From positions 2,976,001-3,040,000 of the forward strand of contig JADJRH010000011.1 in NCBI GenBank assembly GCA_016712345.1: a DNA stretch of 64,000 bases, read 5' to 3'. This DNA comes from Polyangiaceae bacterium. GTDB lineage: Bacteria; Myxococcota_A; Polyangia; Polyangiales; Polyangiaceae. The notes below the pieces were generated by a model, which worked only from the letters and a program-made list of their open reading frames with translations, had not been told where the DNA came from and made no database searches. Below, piece by piece: positions 1 to 9,063 of this stretch. Numbering within the stretch: the first letter of the stretch is position 1; each line of letters begins with the position of its first letter. A program made the translations under genes and the position numbers.

Positions 1-19
1 CCTCGGCTCGTTTGGGCAT
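1..19 (-). CDS. 5' end of a leftward gene (partial)
   Basis: An ATG on the minus strand at 17-19 is followed by an open frame (MPKRAE) running off the left edge. A strong ribosome binding site, GGAGGAG, lies at 26-32, seven bases before the ATG. Only six codons are visible, so no function can be given. It is divergent from the kinase gene that starts at 182. Confidence 0.45.
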
Positions 20-181
20 GACGATCTCCTCCGGCGCGGGAGGAGATCCTCTCGACGATGGGTTGTCAAGCTTTCAGGAGGCTCGGGGCGACGACGGGTC
101 GCGAAGGTTCGCGGTGCGTTGGATAGACGGCGCGTTCACGCGCGCGAATGAACAGTGCGACTGAAATTGGGGTGGCGAGGG

Positions 182-2035
182 ATGGGTAGAAACGAGGTGC
201 TGGGCCTGTCCGAAAAAATCTGCTTTACTCTCGCGGAAGTTGTGGACCAGCCGCCCGAAACAATTCTCCAGCGTCTAAAAGCGCTCGTTTTCCCGGCCAA
301 GCTCTCTGCCGAGGATGCGCGGTGCGTGGAGGACGAGCGCACGGAAGCCAATCGAGAACGGACAGCGGCGATCCTTCCCATTGTAGCGCTTATCGAAATC
401 GCGATGTTGTGGGTGTTTCGCCCGCTGCCTGAAGCGAAAGCCGCGCCGTTTCGGGAGGGCGTGTTCTTCATTCACCTCGTTGTGTTGCCCATCAACCTGG
501 CACTTCTGACAGTGGCGAATGTGGCAAATCGCTGGAAAATGCGGGTCATGTGGCTCGGTGATGCGGTGTTGGTAACTGCCGCGGCGCTTGGCCTTGCCAT
601 TAGTCTGAATACCCACAAGTTGTCGCCCAACCTGAATGGGCTGATCGTTGCGCTGCTCACGGGAACGATCGCCATGCGGCCCACGATTGTCGGGTCTGCT
701 CTCGCCTACGGGGGCTCGGCGTTGGGGCTTGTCGTGGGGCTCAACTATGTTCAGTCGGATCCCGATTTGCGGACTGCCAGTTTGCCCACTGGAATGGCCG
801 CGGTCGTGCTGGCATTTGCGCTTTCGGTGCTACAAAAAAGGGCCCTGGCGCGTGAAGTGGTGCTGCGGCAAACCATTGCCCGTCAGAAAAATGAGCTGGT
901 AAAGTGGACGGCTGAATTAGAACGTCGGGTCCAGCAACAAGTGGCTGAAACGCTGGCGAGGACCAATCAGGTGCGGGCGCTTGATGCTCAACTCCGGGTG
1001 AAGGTGCAGGGCAGGTCGAGGGAGCTTGCGCGCGCACTCCAGGCCGGTGTTTCGCCGGATGAACTCGCGCCGGGCTCCGCGTTTGCCAATCGGTTCGTGA
1101 TCGACAAGCTCATTGGTGAAGGGGCGATGGGCGATGTGTACGCCGGGCGCGATCTGACAACGGGGCAGGTGGTGGCAATCAAGCTTTTGCGGCCGTGGGA
1201 AGGAATGACGACGGTCGATGTGAAACGCTTCGTGGCGGAAGCGGGTGCTGCGGCGGCGGTGGTGCATTCGGCCATTGTGCGAACCTTCCATATCGATGTG
1301 ACTGAAGGCGGGCAGCTCTACCATGTGATGGAGTTGATTGAGGGGAAAACGCTGGAGTCGATGTTGGTCCGAGGTCGATATGATGCGGGGCAAACGGCTC
1401 GCCTCGGTGCGGTTGTTGCCGAAGCGTTGTCGGTGGCGCACGCCGCGGGGGTGGTTCACCGGGATATCAAGCCGGGGAATCTGATGTTGTGTACCAAAGC
1501 GCCGGGGGTAAAGATCTTGGACTTCGGCGTTTCAAAGCTGCGGGATGAAGAGCACGCGGCGGTTACCCACGCAGGTCAGGTGATTGGCACTCCGCTCTAC
1601 ATGGCGCCGGAGCAGGTGGTGACCGGCGCGACAATTACGGGAGCCGCCGATGTGTACGCATTGGGTCAGGTGCTTTACGAGATGCTGGTGGGCGAGCCGG
1701 CGTTCGCGGGCCGAACGGTGGGCGACGTCATGCGCGCTCATGTGTCAGAAGCGGCCGTACCGGTGCGAGTGCGGAGCGGAGGTACACCGGCGGATTTGTC
1801 AGGTTTGCTCGACGCGTGTTTATCCAAAGACCCCGATCAGCGGCCTTCGGCCGAGACTCTTGCCGCGGCGTTGGGCACGCTGGCCGACTCAATGGGCGCG
1901 CCGCCGCTGCCGGCGCTCGGTCCGCCGCGGTTCGCAAAGACGGGCACGGGGATCGACCAGCTGCCGTCGATAGGCGACTTTGGGGATACCGAAACAACGT
2001 TGCAGCCGGCGATTCACTTTCGCCGGCCGCGTTGA
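182..2035 (+). CDS. Membrane-anchored Ser/Thr protein kinase
   Basis: A Hanks-type kinase with an unusual N-terminal sensor half. Residues ~60-230 contain several hydrophobic segments typical of a multi-pass membrane domain. A charged, coiled-coil-like linker follows (~230-290), and the kinase domain occupies about 300-580. Visible motifs are the glycine loop GEGAMGDVY (~312), the VAIK lysine, the catalytic HRDIKPGN (~425), DFG (DFGVSK, ~446) and GTPLYMAPEQ in the activation segment, so it should be catalytically active. The kinase domain would be cytoplasmic and report a membrane signal. I chose ATG 182 because GGCGAGG lies just upstream; an in-frame GTG at 155 is possible. No cognate operon partner is evident. 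Confidence 0.88.
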   Translation: MGRNEVLGLSEKICFTLAEVVDQPPETILQRLKALVFPAKLSAEDARCVEDERTEANRERTAAILPIVALIEIAMLWVFRPLPEAKAAPFREGVFFIHLVVLPINLALLTVANVANRWKMRVMWLGDAVLVTAAALGLAISLNTHKLSPNLNGLIVALLTGTIAMRPTIVGSALAYGGSALGLVVGLNYVQSDPDLRTASLPTGMAAVVLAFALSVLQKRALAREVVLRQTIARQKNELVKWTAELERRVQQQVAETLARTNQVRALDAQLRVKVQGRSRELARALQAGVSPDELAPGSAFANRFVIDKLIGEGAMGDVYAGRDLTTGQVVAIKLLRPWEGMTTVDVKRFVAEAGAAAAVVHSAIVRTFHIDVTEGGQLYHVMELIEGKTLESMLVRGRYDAGQTARLGAVVAEALSVAHAAGVVHRDIKPGNLMLCTKAPGVKILDFGVSKLRDEEHAAVTHAGQVIGTPLYMAPEQVVTGATITGAADVYALGQVLYEMLVGEPAFAGRTVGDVMRAHVSEAAVPVRVRSGGTPADLSGLLDACLSKDPDQRPSAETLAAALGTLADSMGAPPLPALGPPRFAKTGTGIDQLPSIGDFGDTETTLQPAIHFRRPR

Positions 2036-2051
2036 CCTTCGCCCGACGCGT

Positions 2052-3863
2052 CTACGGGCATGAGCAGCCCTGGAGTTCAACCGAGATATTGTCGACCCAG
2101 AGAGCGTTGGTGCCTGTGCCGTGTTCAAAGCGGAAGTAGATTCCCGCGTTGCCGGCGAACGTGACAGTGGCGCTTTGGCTCACGCACGCCTGGGTGGTGG
2201 GGTGAGTGAGGAGGCTTGTGAATGTGCCGGTTTTTTCGCAAACCTCGTTCGCATCGTTGGAACGTTGGTAGTTGAGTGTGGTGTTGGCCGCCGCGAATTG
2301 ATAATATGAATAGGTGATTTTCGCGCTCGTGCAGGGTGCGGCCCCTCGACTTACCCAGATGGTAGGATCGATGGTAGAGTCGTTGGTGCGCAGCGTTCGA
2401 CCGAGCATGCACAGCGGGGTGTTGGAAGCGACTGGAATGTACGTGTCGCACCAGCCGATTTTGTAAGCTCCCGAGGTCACTTCGGTGGCGGTGCCGTCGT
2501 CAAAGTTTTCGGAGTAGAGCGTACAAGTGGCCGCAGCGCAGTTTTCGTTGGCGGTGCCGTCGCAGTCATCATCGGTGCCGTTGTTGCACGTTTCGGTGGC
2601 GGGCAACACCTCACCTGTACAGGTTCCCCACGCGGTGCCGGAAGAGTTGCACGTGCGCGTTCCAGCCTTGCAAATGCCAACTCCCGCGGTGCCAACCGGA
2701 CCGCTGTAACATGCCTGCGTGGAGAACGGTGTACACACACAGCCCTCGTTTGTTTGACCATCGCAATCGTCGTCTCCGGTGGTGGCGCACGACTCGGTGG
2801 TGGGAAGAACCTGACCTGTACAAGCGCCCCAGGCGGTGCCGGCCGCGTTGCACTGATGGGTGCCGGCGGCGCACAGACCTACCGCAAGGGTGCCCGCGGG
2901 GCCGGTATAACAATAGTCAAGTTCGTTGGGTGTACACACGCAGCCTTCGTTTGCTTGACCATCGCAGTCGTCGTCGGCGGGCGTGGCGCAGGTTTCCGCG
3001 GCGGGCAACACCTCACCCTGACACGGACCGTAGGCCGATCCTTCGGCATTGCAGGTTTGCAAGCCGGCCGCGCAGGCCCCCACTCCCGCAGTGCCGGCGG
3101 GGCCGGAATAACAAGGGATCGCAGACCCAGGTGTACACACGCAGGGTGGGCACGACCCGCCGCAGTCAACACCGACTTCCCCTGCGCTTTGGACTCCATC
3201 ATCACACGAACCCTCGGTGTAACAAACCTGAAGCGAGGGGCGAAGGGCTGTATTGCCCGCTTCGCTTGTGAAAAAGTAGTGCCGGTTTACCGGGGACTCC
3301 ACAAGGGCAACACCGTTGTTGGGCGAGGCGCCCGAAACCCAGTCTTGGACAAGCGAGCTGAGATCGACCGAGCGAATTCCCACGCCGCCCGCTGCAAAGC
3401 TCGCCTGCTGTGCGAACTCAATGGCCGCGGGATCAAAGCTTGCGCCTGTAACTGTTGCCTCGGACCAAGGCGCCGTCACGCGGTGAACGCCGACCTGATT
3501 GTAATTGGCGCTCCATGCTTGGTAGACCGAAAACGTGGCCGACGTGACCGTGGCATCGGGCGGGATGGGTGTCAGATCAAAGCTGTAAAGTGCCTGGTTG
3601 AAATTGCCGCCCGATGAAATACCCGTCCACACTCCAGGCTCGGATCCGGGCGCCCAGGTCGGGTAATCACCGCTCAAAAATGTATCGCCGATATCGCCCG
3701 CGCTGCCTCGTTGGATGGTGACACACACCGGGTCAAGCCCTTGTTGGACACTCCCCACTTCATCGGGGGGCTCACCGGGGGAAGTGGCGCACGCGCCGAC
3801 CGCCACGGCCACGGATGAAAGCACAACGGGGTACGCGAACAGTCGACGGTGAAGGCGGGGCAT
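2052..3863 (-). CDS. DNRLRE-domain lipoprotein with Cys-rich MopE-like repeats
   Basis: A secreted lipoprotein of 603 residues. The N-terminus has a hydrophobic signal ending in a lipobox (VGAC, cysteine ~25). Residues ~45-215 match the DNRLRE pattern (ITIQRG-like opening, a DPxWSE-like core, a VQDWVSG motif and RPSLQVCY at the end) seen in myxobacterial surface proteins. Three tandem ~65-residue Cys-rich repeats follow, each ending DDDCDGxxNExC, the putative metal-binding motif of MopE-like proteins. The last ~160 residues form a separate Cys-containing C-terminal domain. The likely location is the outer membrane or cell surface; substrate unknown. It is convergent with the kinase gene and related to the lipoprotein at 7049. 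Confidence 0.82.
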   Translation of the reverse strand: MPRLHRRLFAYPVVLSSVAVAVGACATSPGEPPDEVGSVQQGLDPVCVTIQRGSAGDIGDTFLSGDYPTWAPGSEPGVWTGISSGGNFNQALYSFDLTPIPPDATVTSATFSVYQAWSANYNQVGVHRVTAPWSEATVTGASFDPAAIEFAQQASFAAGGVGIRSVDLSSLVQDWVSGASPNNGVALVESPVNRHYFFTSEAGNTALRPSLQVCYTEGSCDDGVQSAGEVGVDCGGSCPPCVCTPGSAIPCYSGPAGTAGVGACAAGLQTCNAEGSAYGPCQGEVLPAAETCATPADDDCDGQANEGCVCTPNELDYCYTGPAGTLAVGLCAAGTHQCNAAGTAWGACTGQVLPTTESCATTGDDDCDGQTNEGCVCTPFSTQACYSGPVGTAGVGICKAGTRTCNSSGTAWGTCTGEVLPATETCNNGTDDDCDGTANENCAAATCTLYSENFDDGTATEVTSGAYKIGWCDTYIPVASNTPLCMLGRTLRTNDSTIDPTIWVSRGAAPCTSAKITYSYYQFAAANTTLNYQRSNDANEVCEKTGTFTSLLTHPTTQACVSQSATVTFAGNAGIYFRFEHGTGTNALWVDNISVELQGCSCP

Positions 3864-3986
3864 AGGACGAACTCCGGGTAATTTTCCGAGAGTCGGTCAA
3901 AACGCCCGCCGCGTCAATGGGAGATTTTGAACGGCAGGCCGTATCAACTCAATGCGCGCTTTTTCGCTTTGTCGCGCGCCCGTTTT

Positions 3987-4961
3987 TCAAGGCGTTTCAC
4001 CCGTTTGATTTCGAACCGCGAGCGCCGCTGTGCACCCTTCCAAGTCGGTTCGATGCAATGTGGCAAGCATGGATCCGCTCACCGCTGGAATGGGTAGACG
4101 GAGGCGAACGAGCGCTTTCATCCCGGCCAAATCCACGATCGATACGCGCACGTGTTTGCTCCCAGGTTCGTCGGCAACCGCGATGAGCACCTCGGAAGCG
4201 GCGGCTTTTGCCGCGTCCGCGGTGGGCGCCGCTTCAAAGTCTTTGCGCAGTTTTTTGAGGGCGAGCGCCTCTTCGGCGGCTTGAACCCGCGCTTCGAACT
4301 CGGGCAAGAGTACACTTAGCCCAACTCGGGTGCGGTTGAGTCTTCTGACGTTGCTTGTTTCGTCGTCGACCTTTCCACCCGCAAAGTACACGCCGCGAAT
4401 GGAGTTGAGCAGCTCTTTTTCGCTTTGGGCAAGCGGCGGATTCATCAGACAGTATAAAAAGGCGTCTTTGTCCGATGCGGCCGCTGCATCATCCCGTCGG
4501 TGAGAATCGGCCAAATCCGCCATTGGGGCGTGAACATACACGGCCTTTTTTCCAAGCCACGCATCGAGCGCACCGGGCTCCTTTAGTTCAGGATCGACCC
4601 AATCGGAGGCCGGGGTTTTTGTGGAGATCTCGTCGAGGAACGTATCGACCCTGGCGAAAAAATCTTGATACCCCTGGGGAAGCTCGGCGCGATGCTCGGC
4701 GATGGTGGTTAACAAAGTGGAACGATCGTCTTGGATTATCCGGCTCGCGTGCACGTAGGCGGCGCCGCCCAAACCCACGACAAAAAGCAGGGTGACGAAT
4801 GGAACAAGGCGCGCCGCTCGGAGCCTTTGGGCGCTCGCGAAGGTGCCTTTCATGCCGAGTTTACCGGCGTTGTGTTTGGCGCGCGTGCGGTAGCTTACCG
4901 ATCGCTCCACTCGGGCCCTGAGCGCAGGGTTCATGCGCGAGGTGGTGAGAAAGGTTGCCAT
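3987..4961 (-). CDS. Single-TM protein of unknown function, coupled to MutS-like gene
   Basis: Not assigned to a family. The 324-residue product has a basic N-terminus, one strong transmembrane segment near residues 50-72 and a mostly charged, Ala-rich remainder that should be extracytoplasmic. The start lies two bases after the stop of the MutS-like gene on the same strand, so the two are probably translationally coupled. A sequence at ~205-245 is Ala/Glu/Lys-rich and could form a helix or coiled coil. I see no enzyme motif. Confidence 0.75.
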   Translation of the reverse strand: MATFLTTSRMNPALRARVERSVSYRTRAKHNAGKLGMKGTFASAQRLRAARLVPFVTLLFVVGLGGAAYVHASRIIQDDRSTLLTTIAEHRAELPQGYQDFFARVDTFLDEISTKTPASDWVDPELKEPGALDAWLGKKAVYVHAPMADLADSHRRDDAAAASDKDAFLYCLMNPPLAQSEKELLNSIRGVYFAGGKVDDETSNVRRLNRTRVGLSVLLPEFEARVQAAEEALALKKLRKDFEAAPTADAAKAAASEVLIAVADEPGSKHVRVSIVDLAGMKALVRLRLPIPAVSGSMLATLHRTDLEGCTAALAVRNQTGETP

Positions 4962-4963
4962 TG

Positions 4964-6823
4964 TCAGCTCACCTTTCCGTGTGCGTTTGCCGCGCGGAGA
5001 TTGCGATCGATAAGCTCGGTTAGTTCGTCGCGGCTGACGCCCAATCGAGCCGCCGCTTGGCTCGCGAGCGAGGTGGTGGCTACCCCGTTTACAAACTGGT
5101 AGGTAGGCCGGTGGTGAGCGTCCATCTCCACCTGAATAAACCTGAGCCCGGCAATTGCCTTTTCACGCGAGAGTCGACTGGCGAGGGTTAGAAAATGCGT
5201 GGTGATAAACGCCTGCGGGCGGAGTTTGGCGAGGAGCGACACGACCAACTCGAAAATTTCCTCACCCTCCGATGGGTTGGTTCCTGAACACAATTCGTCG
5301 AGAATGACCATGGCGTTTGGACCCAACTCCTCGAACAGCGCGCGAATGCGGAGCAGTTCCATCCCCAAACGGCCTTCACTTTGGTCAAATCGCGTTTCTT
5401 GCAGAAGCGAAACAACAAGGCCCGTCACGCGGACAAGGCTTGCGGCGCGGGCGGGCACAAAGAATCCACCCTGACCCAACAGTTGAGTGAGCGCAATGCC
5501 CTGAAGAAGCCGAGTTTTCCCACCTGAATTGGGTCCGGTGACAAAGAGGGTGCTCTCTACCCTGTCTGTCACGATATCGCACGGGACGGGCTTGGCGCCG
5601 TGAGCGAGGAGCAATGGGTTGAACAGGCCAAACAGAGCGCGCGGACCCCTGTCAGCCTCGTCCTGAGAACGAAGCTCGGGCAGGCTTACACTGAGCCCGG
5701 CGGCGCGCGCGAGGTCGGCAAAACCAAGCGATCCGAGGTACACTTCCATTTCGCCAATCAACGGCAGGAGTTTGAGCACCTGATCTTCAAGCCCTTCAAA
5801 CACCGCGTCGAGCAGGCGGGCCATCACCTCCCCTTCCCCAAAACTATACCCCCTGAAAAACAGCTCAATGCGCGCGAGCCAGCGTTTGAGGGGCGAAAGA
5901 ACAAAGGGGTTGTCTGTTCGCTCTCGCACGTTTAACACATTAAATTTTCGAACGCGACCGTCGGCCCCAACCTGAATATCCAGTTTGAGCGAGGCGAAGT
6001 TTTCATCGTAGTCGAGCAGGTCCGTCATGGACTTGTACGCCTCGGTGGCGCACACCGCGCGGCCGAGATCCCGCAACCGTGAAAGGCCTGACTGGGCGCC
6101 GTCAAACGAGCCGTTCATGTGGTCAAACACATGTTTTAGCAGGCCCAGAATATCGAGCTGCCTTCGAATGGGATCGAGCTTGCGGCCCGCGGTTGCACCC
6201 TCCAATGCCGCGCGCAATCGGCAGCACAAGGCGTAGAGTTGCTCCAGCTCGTGGCGATACGCGGGGACGGTTGACAGCTCGTGAAGAATGCCGCGACGAA
6301 GCTCCACCACCAAAGGGTCACTGGGTGGACGTGACAAAACCCTCAAAATGAAGCCTCGATTGACAGCGGCCTCGTGCCCAAAAGCGCGCACTTTGAAACA
6401 GCGCGCGACAAGCTCTTCCAGAAACAGATCGGACAAGAAGCTTTTGGGATCCCACGTGGACTGGGCCATGGGCGCTTTTTCAAGCGCCTGATTGAACAAA
6501 CCGCCCGAAACACCGCTGGAGAAAGCGAACGAGAGCGACTGACGCAGCTCTTCAAGGTCGGGCCTTGGAATGGGGTCAACGAGCAACAAACTCGGGAAAA
6601 CGTCGGCCGCAGAAGCGGCTTCGGGAGCGGGTGGGTTGGGAGGAGGAGTGGAGGCTGACACGGGCTTGGGGCGAACGGTAGGCGAAGGAACGGGTGAGCT
6701 GGGAGCCTGGGGGCTGACCGCTGTGGTGGAGTAGTGCATACCGGCGCCGAAACGCTGCGGCGAGAGAAAGTTCCCAAAGGCTTTAAAAAGGCCGAAAATG
6801 GTGGTGACGGCGGGAAAATACAC
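4964..6823 (-). CDS. MutS-family ATPase (mismatch-domain-less)
   Basis: The C-terminal third carries a MutS-type ABC ATPase: Walker A GPNSGGKTRLLQ (~428), Walker B MVILDELCSG (~505) followed by TNPSEGEE, and the downstream TTHF histidine motif. The N-terminus is a Pro/Ala/Ser-rich stretch (~25-75), unlike the mismatch-recognition domain of MutS, and the middle is helical like the MutS lever/clamp. At 619 residues it is shorter than MutS (~850). It belongs to the MutS-related proteins without known repair roles. Start 6823 is uncertain; ATG 6739 is an alternative. It is the first gene of a two-gene unit with the one-TM protein. Confidence 0.8.
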   Translation of the reverse strand: MYFPAVTTIFGLFKAFGNFLSPQRFGAGMHYSTTAVSPQAPSSPVPSPTVRPKPVSASTPPPNPPAPEAASAADVFPSLLLVDPIPRPDLEELRQSLSFAFSSGVSGGLFNQALEKAPMAQSTWDPKSFLSDLFLEELVARCFKVRAFGHEAAVNRGFILRVLSRPPSDPLVVELRRGILHELSTVPAYRHELEQLYALCCRLRAALEGATAGRKLDPIRRQLDILGLLKHVFDHMNGSFDGAQSGLSRLRDLGRAVCATEAYKSMTDLLDYDENFASLKLDIQVGADGRVRKFNVLNVRERTDNPFVLSPLKRWLARIELFFRGYSFGEGEVMARLLDAVFEGLEDQVLKLLPLIGEMEVYLGSLGFADLARAAGLSVSLPELRSQDEADRGPRALFGLFNPLLLAHGAKPVPCDIVTDRVESTLFVTGPNSGGKTRLLQGIALTQLLGQGGFFVPARAASLVRVTGLVVSLLQETRFDQSEGRLGMELLRIRALFEELGPNAMVILDELCSGTNPSEGEEIFELVVSLLAKLRPQAFITTHFLTLASRLSREKAIAGLRFIQVEMDAHHRPTYQFVNGVATTSLASQAAARLGVSRDELTELIDRNLRAANAHGKVS

Positions 6824-7048
6824 AAATGCTGGCGCGGTTTGGGTTGGGTGTACCTTCAGAAATCATTTCCGCGAACATTTGAATGGAGGCGGATTATTCG
6901 CTTGAAGGAACCCTTTTCGGGGCTTACCTTGGGAGGTAACCCACCGCTCGATTTGGGCGCACCTCGGGGGGACTTTCAACGTCCCTGCCGTCCCTGCGGA
7001 TGAGCGAGCGCCCCTTTTCCCCCCAGACCTCCACTCCAAGGAGCCAAT

Positions 7049-8116
7049 ATGGATACGCCTCGCTATCTTGCAGGATTCCTGTGTGCAGGACTGTTGGCTT
7101 CCGGCTGCTTGGGGAGCACCGAAAGCGAAATGAGCGTCGCTGACCTGGACGTCGACTACGAAGCCGCAGGAACACCCAACCTTCCACCTCCCCCTGCCGA
7201 TTCCACCTGCGTGTTGATTCAACGTGGCTTGTTTGGAGCCACGGGCGACGCTGATATAGGGCTCGGAAACGGCCTGAACTGGCCTACGGGCTCAATGCCC
7301 TATTCCTGGACTGGAAACAGCCCGTATCAACATTGGAGCGCGTACCAATTCGACATCAGCGCCGTGCCCGCAAACGCAAACGTTACCATGGCGGTTTTTA
7401 CAACCTATGCCGCCTGGAATTCTGTGAGCACCACGGTGCGGGCGCACCGGATCTTGAACCCGTGGGCTGAAGCAACGGTCACGTACAAGAGCTTCACCAA
7501 CAGCGGCACCATCACGAACTGGTCGCCTACAGTGCTCGGGACGTTTGATCCGAAAGGCGGCGGCTTTCGCTCGGTGAATGTGACGGGCCTGGTTCAGGAC
7601 TGGGTCGGCGGTCTTTCTGCGAACGCCGGCCTTCTCCTTGAAGAAAACAATGGCGCGCTTCACATGTATTTCGGGAGCGAGTCGGGCACCGTCGACAGGC
7701 GCCCAAGTTTGTTCGTTTGCTGGTCGAATGTCCCGGCCTGCGGTGAGCTTGGCGAGGGTTGCAGCGAAAGTGTGCCCTGTTGCGATGAGGGCGCGATCTG
7801 CAATGACGGCGTTTGCGAAGAGGGCGGCGGTGAGTGCGCTGCCGTTGCGACCGCTTGCCAAGCGAATGCCGAGTGTTGCAGCGGCGCGTGTTTCGACGGA
7901 GTGTGCATCTCCACAGACTCGTGCGTGCCGATCGATTCGCCCACGAGCTGCAACCCGATGAATCCGTGCTGCGACGGCGCGCATTGTGTTTTGGGCACGT
8001 GTTTTTCCGTGGCCGACATCCCCACGTGTTCGCCGCAAGGTCAGAGTTGCGATCCTGACAACGGCATGTGGTGCTGCTGGAGCATGCTCTGCGGCGAGAC
8101 CGGTCAGTGCGAATAG
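7049..8116 (+). CDS. DNRLRE-domain Cys-rich lipoprotein
   Basis: A lipoprotein of 355 residues: signal peptide with lipobox LLASGC (cysteine ~20). Residues ~50-225 are a DNRLRE-type domain (CVLIQRG opening, PWAEATVTY core, LVQDWVGG, RPSLFVCW) homologous to the domain at 2052-3863. The last ~125 residues form a Cys-rich tail with repeated CC pairs, like knottin or Dickkopf-type modules of myxobacterial surface proteins. A good AAGGAG ribosome site six bases before ATG 7049 fixes the start. The likely location is the cell surface. It is transcribed away from the MutS-like gene across a 225-bp spacer in which I see no clear promoter. Confidence 0.82.
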   Translation: MDTPRYLAGFLCAGLLASGCLGSTESEMSVADLDVDYEAAGTPNLPPPPADSTCVLIQRGLFGATGDADIGLGNGLNWPTGSMPYSWTGNSPYQHWSAYQFDISAVPANANVTMAVFTTYAAWNSVSTTVRAHRILNPWAEATVTYKSFTNSGTITNWSPTVLGTFDPKGGGFRSVNVTGLVQDWVGGLSANAGLLLEENNGALHMYFGSESGTVDRRPSLFVCWSNVPACGELGEGCSESVPCCDEGAICNDGVCEEGGGECAAVATACQANAECCSGACFDGVCISTDSCVPIDSPTSCNPMNPCCDGAHCVLGTCFSVADIPTCSPQGQSCDPDNGMWCCWSMLCGETGQCE

Positions 8117-8139
8117 GCTGACAGCATGGGAAACCGCCT

Positions 8140-8908
8140 TCAACGGCGGTGGCTGCGGTACATCCGGCGGGCGAAGTGGCCCGCGGGGTGGGCCTGAAGG
8201 CGGCGCATGAACGCGGCGGCATCGGCGGGTAGATCGTCGGGGCGAGGATAGGCTATTTCCATCTCCTCCAGGCCCAACACCGGCGAAGCAAGGCTCGCAA
8301 AGGTGATGTCGGCGGCGCTTGGGCGCGAACCGACAAGGAATGATCGGCCGTCTGCGAGGAGGGTGCCGACGGCGTCGAAGACAGATTGGATTCTGATGAT
8401 CGAGCGCTCGACGGAGGCGGGGTCGATCTTCATGCCTCGGCGCATGAGCGGTTTGACGAAGGGAACCAGCGCACGGAAGGAAAGGCGCTCCCAGCGAGGA
8501 ACGCGGTGATCGAAGAGGCGCATAAGCAATTCGGTGCGGGCGAACGCCTGAAAATACCCCCAGCGGCGGGTGTGAGGGCCGAGTTCTTGATCGAAGTGGT
8601 CTTCGAGCGCGGCGATCTCCAGCATCGTCGTGGGCGCTGTCGCCGTAGAGGCGGCGGTCCGACGGGGCGCGTTGCGAGGCCCATCGAAGGATGTCGGTGG
8701 AGTCGCCGAGCACAGCGTCGGACGTGATGAGCGCGGGAGTGGAGCCGGCCGCCCCTGTGTGGCGCACGCGCCGGCGGTGAAACCCGGGGGCGTGGCCTTC
8801 TTCGTCGAAAGCGATGAGCGCGCGGTCGAGGCCCCAGCGGGCCTTTTCGCAGTAGTGGCTGAATGGGATGGTGATGAGAAGGGGGAGCTGGGACATCCGG
8901 CCCGCCAT
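8140..8908 (-). pseudogene. Glutathione S-transferase-like protein, frameshifted
   Basis: Two frames on the minus strand together make one GST-fold protein. The N-terminal thioredoxin-like part starts at 8908 or 8896 with SQLPLLITIPFSHYCEKARW, a CxxK/SHY motif as in omega-like GSTs, and runs to YGDSAHD. The helical C-terminal part (MLEIAALEDHFDQELG to the end at 8140) continues one frame over. The junction is near 8625-8640, where one extra base in CACGACGATG would account for the break. Neither half alone is a GST. It may be a real pseudogene or a consensus error. Confidence 0.7.
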
Positions 8909-9063
8909 TGTGAGGGCGTTTGCCCGCCGCGGCAATTGTTGGGGCGCCGGCCAGCCGCGGCAATTTTCAGGTGTATCGCTTCCGGGCGCGGAAACGCAAA
9001 CCGTTCGAGCCAAAAAGCGCTCAGGGTTTGACACCCCTCGCGCGTCAACGCTAGCGTGCTCGC

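Noticed and set aside
2711..3617. Plus-strand open frames inside the DNRLRE/MopE gene
   Set aside because: They are antisense products of the Cys-rich repeats of the minus-strand lipoprotein.
7292..9034. 580-codon minus-strand frame as a single gene
   Set aside because: Only the first part (8908 to ~8630) encodes a GST N-terminus; the rest is antisense to the lipoprotein gene and has no domain pattern.
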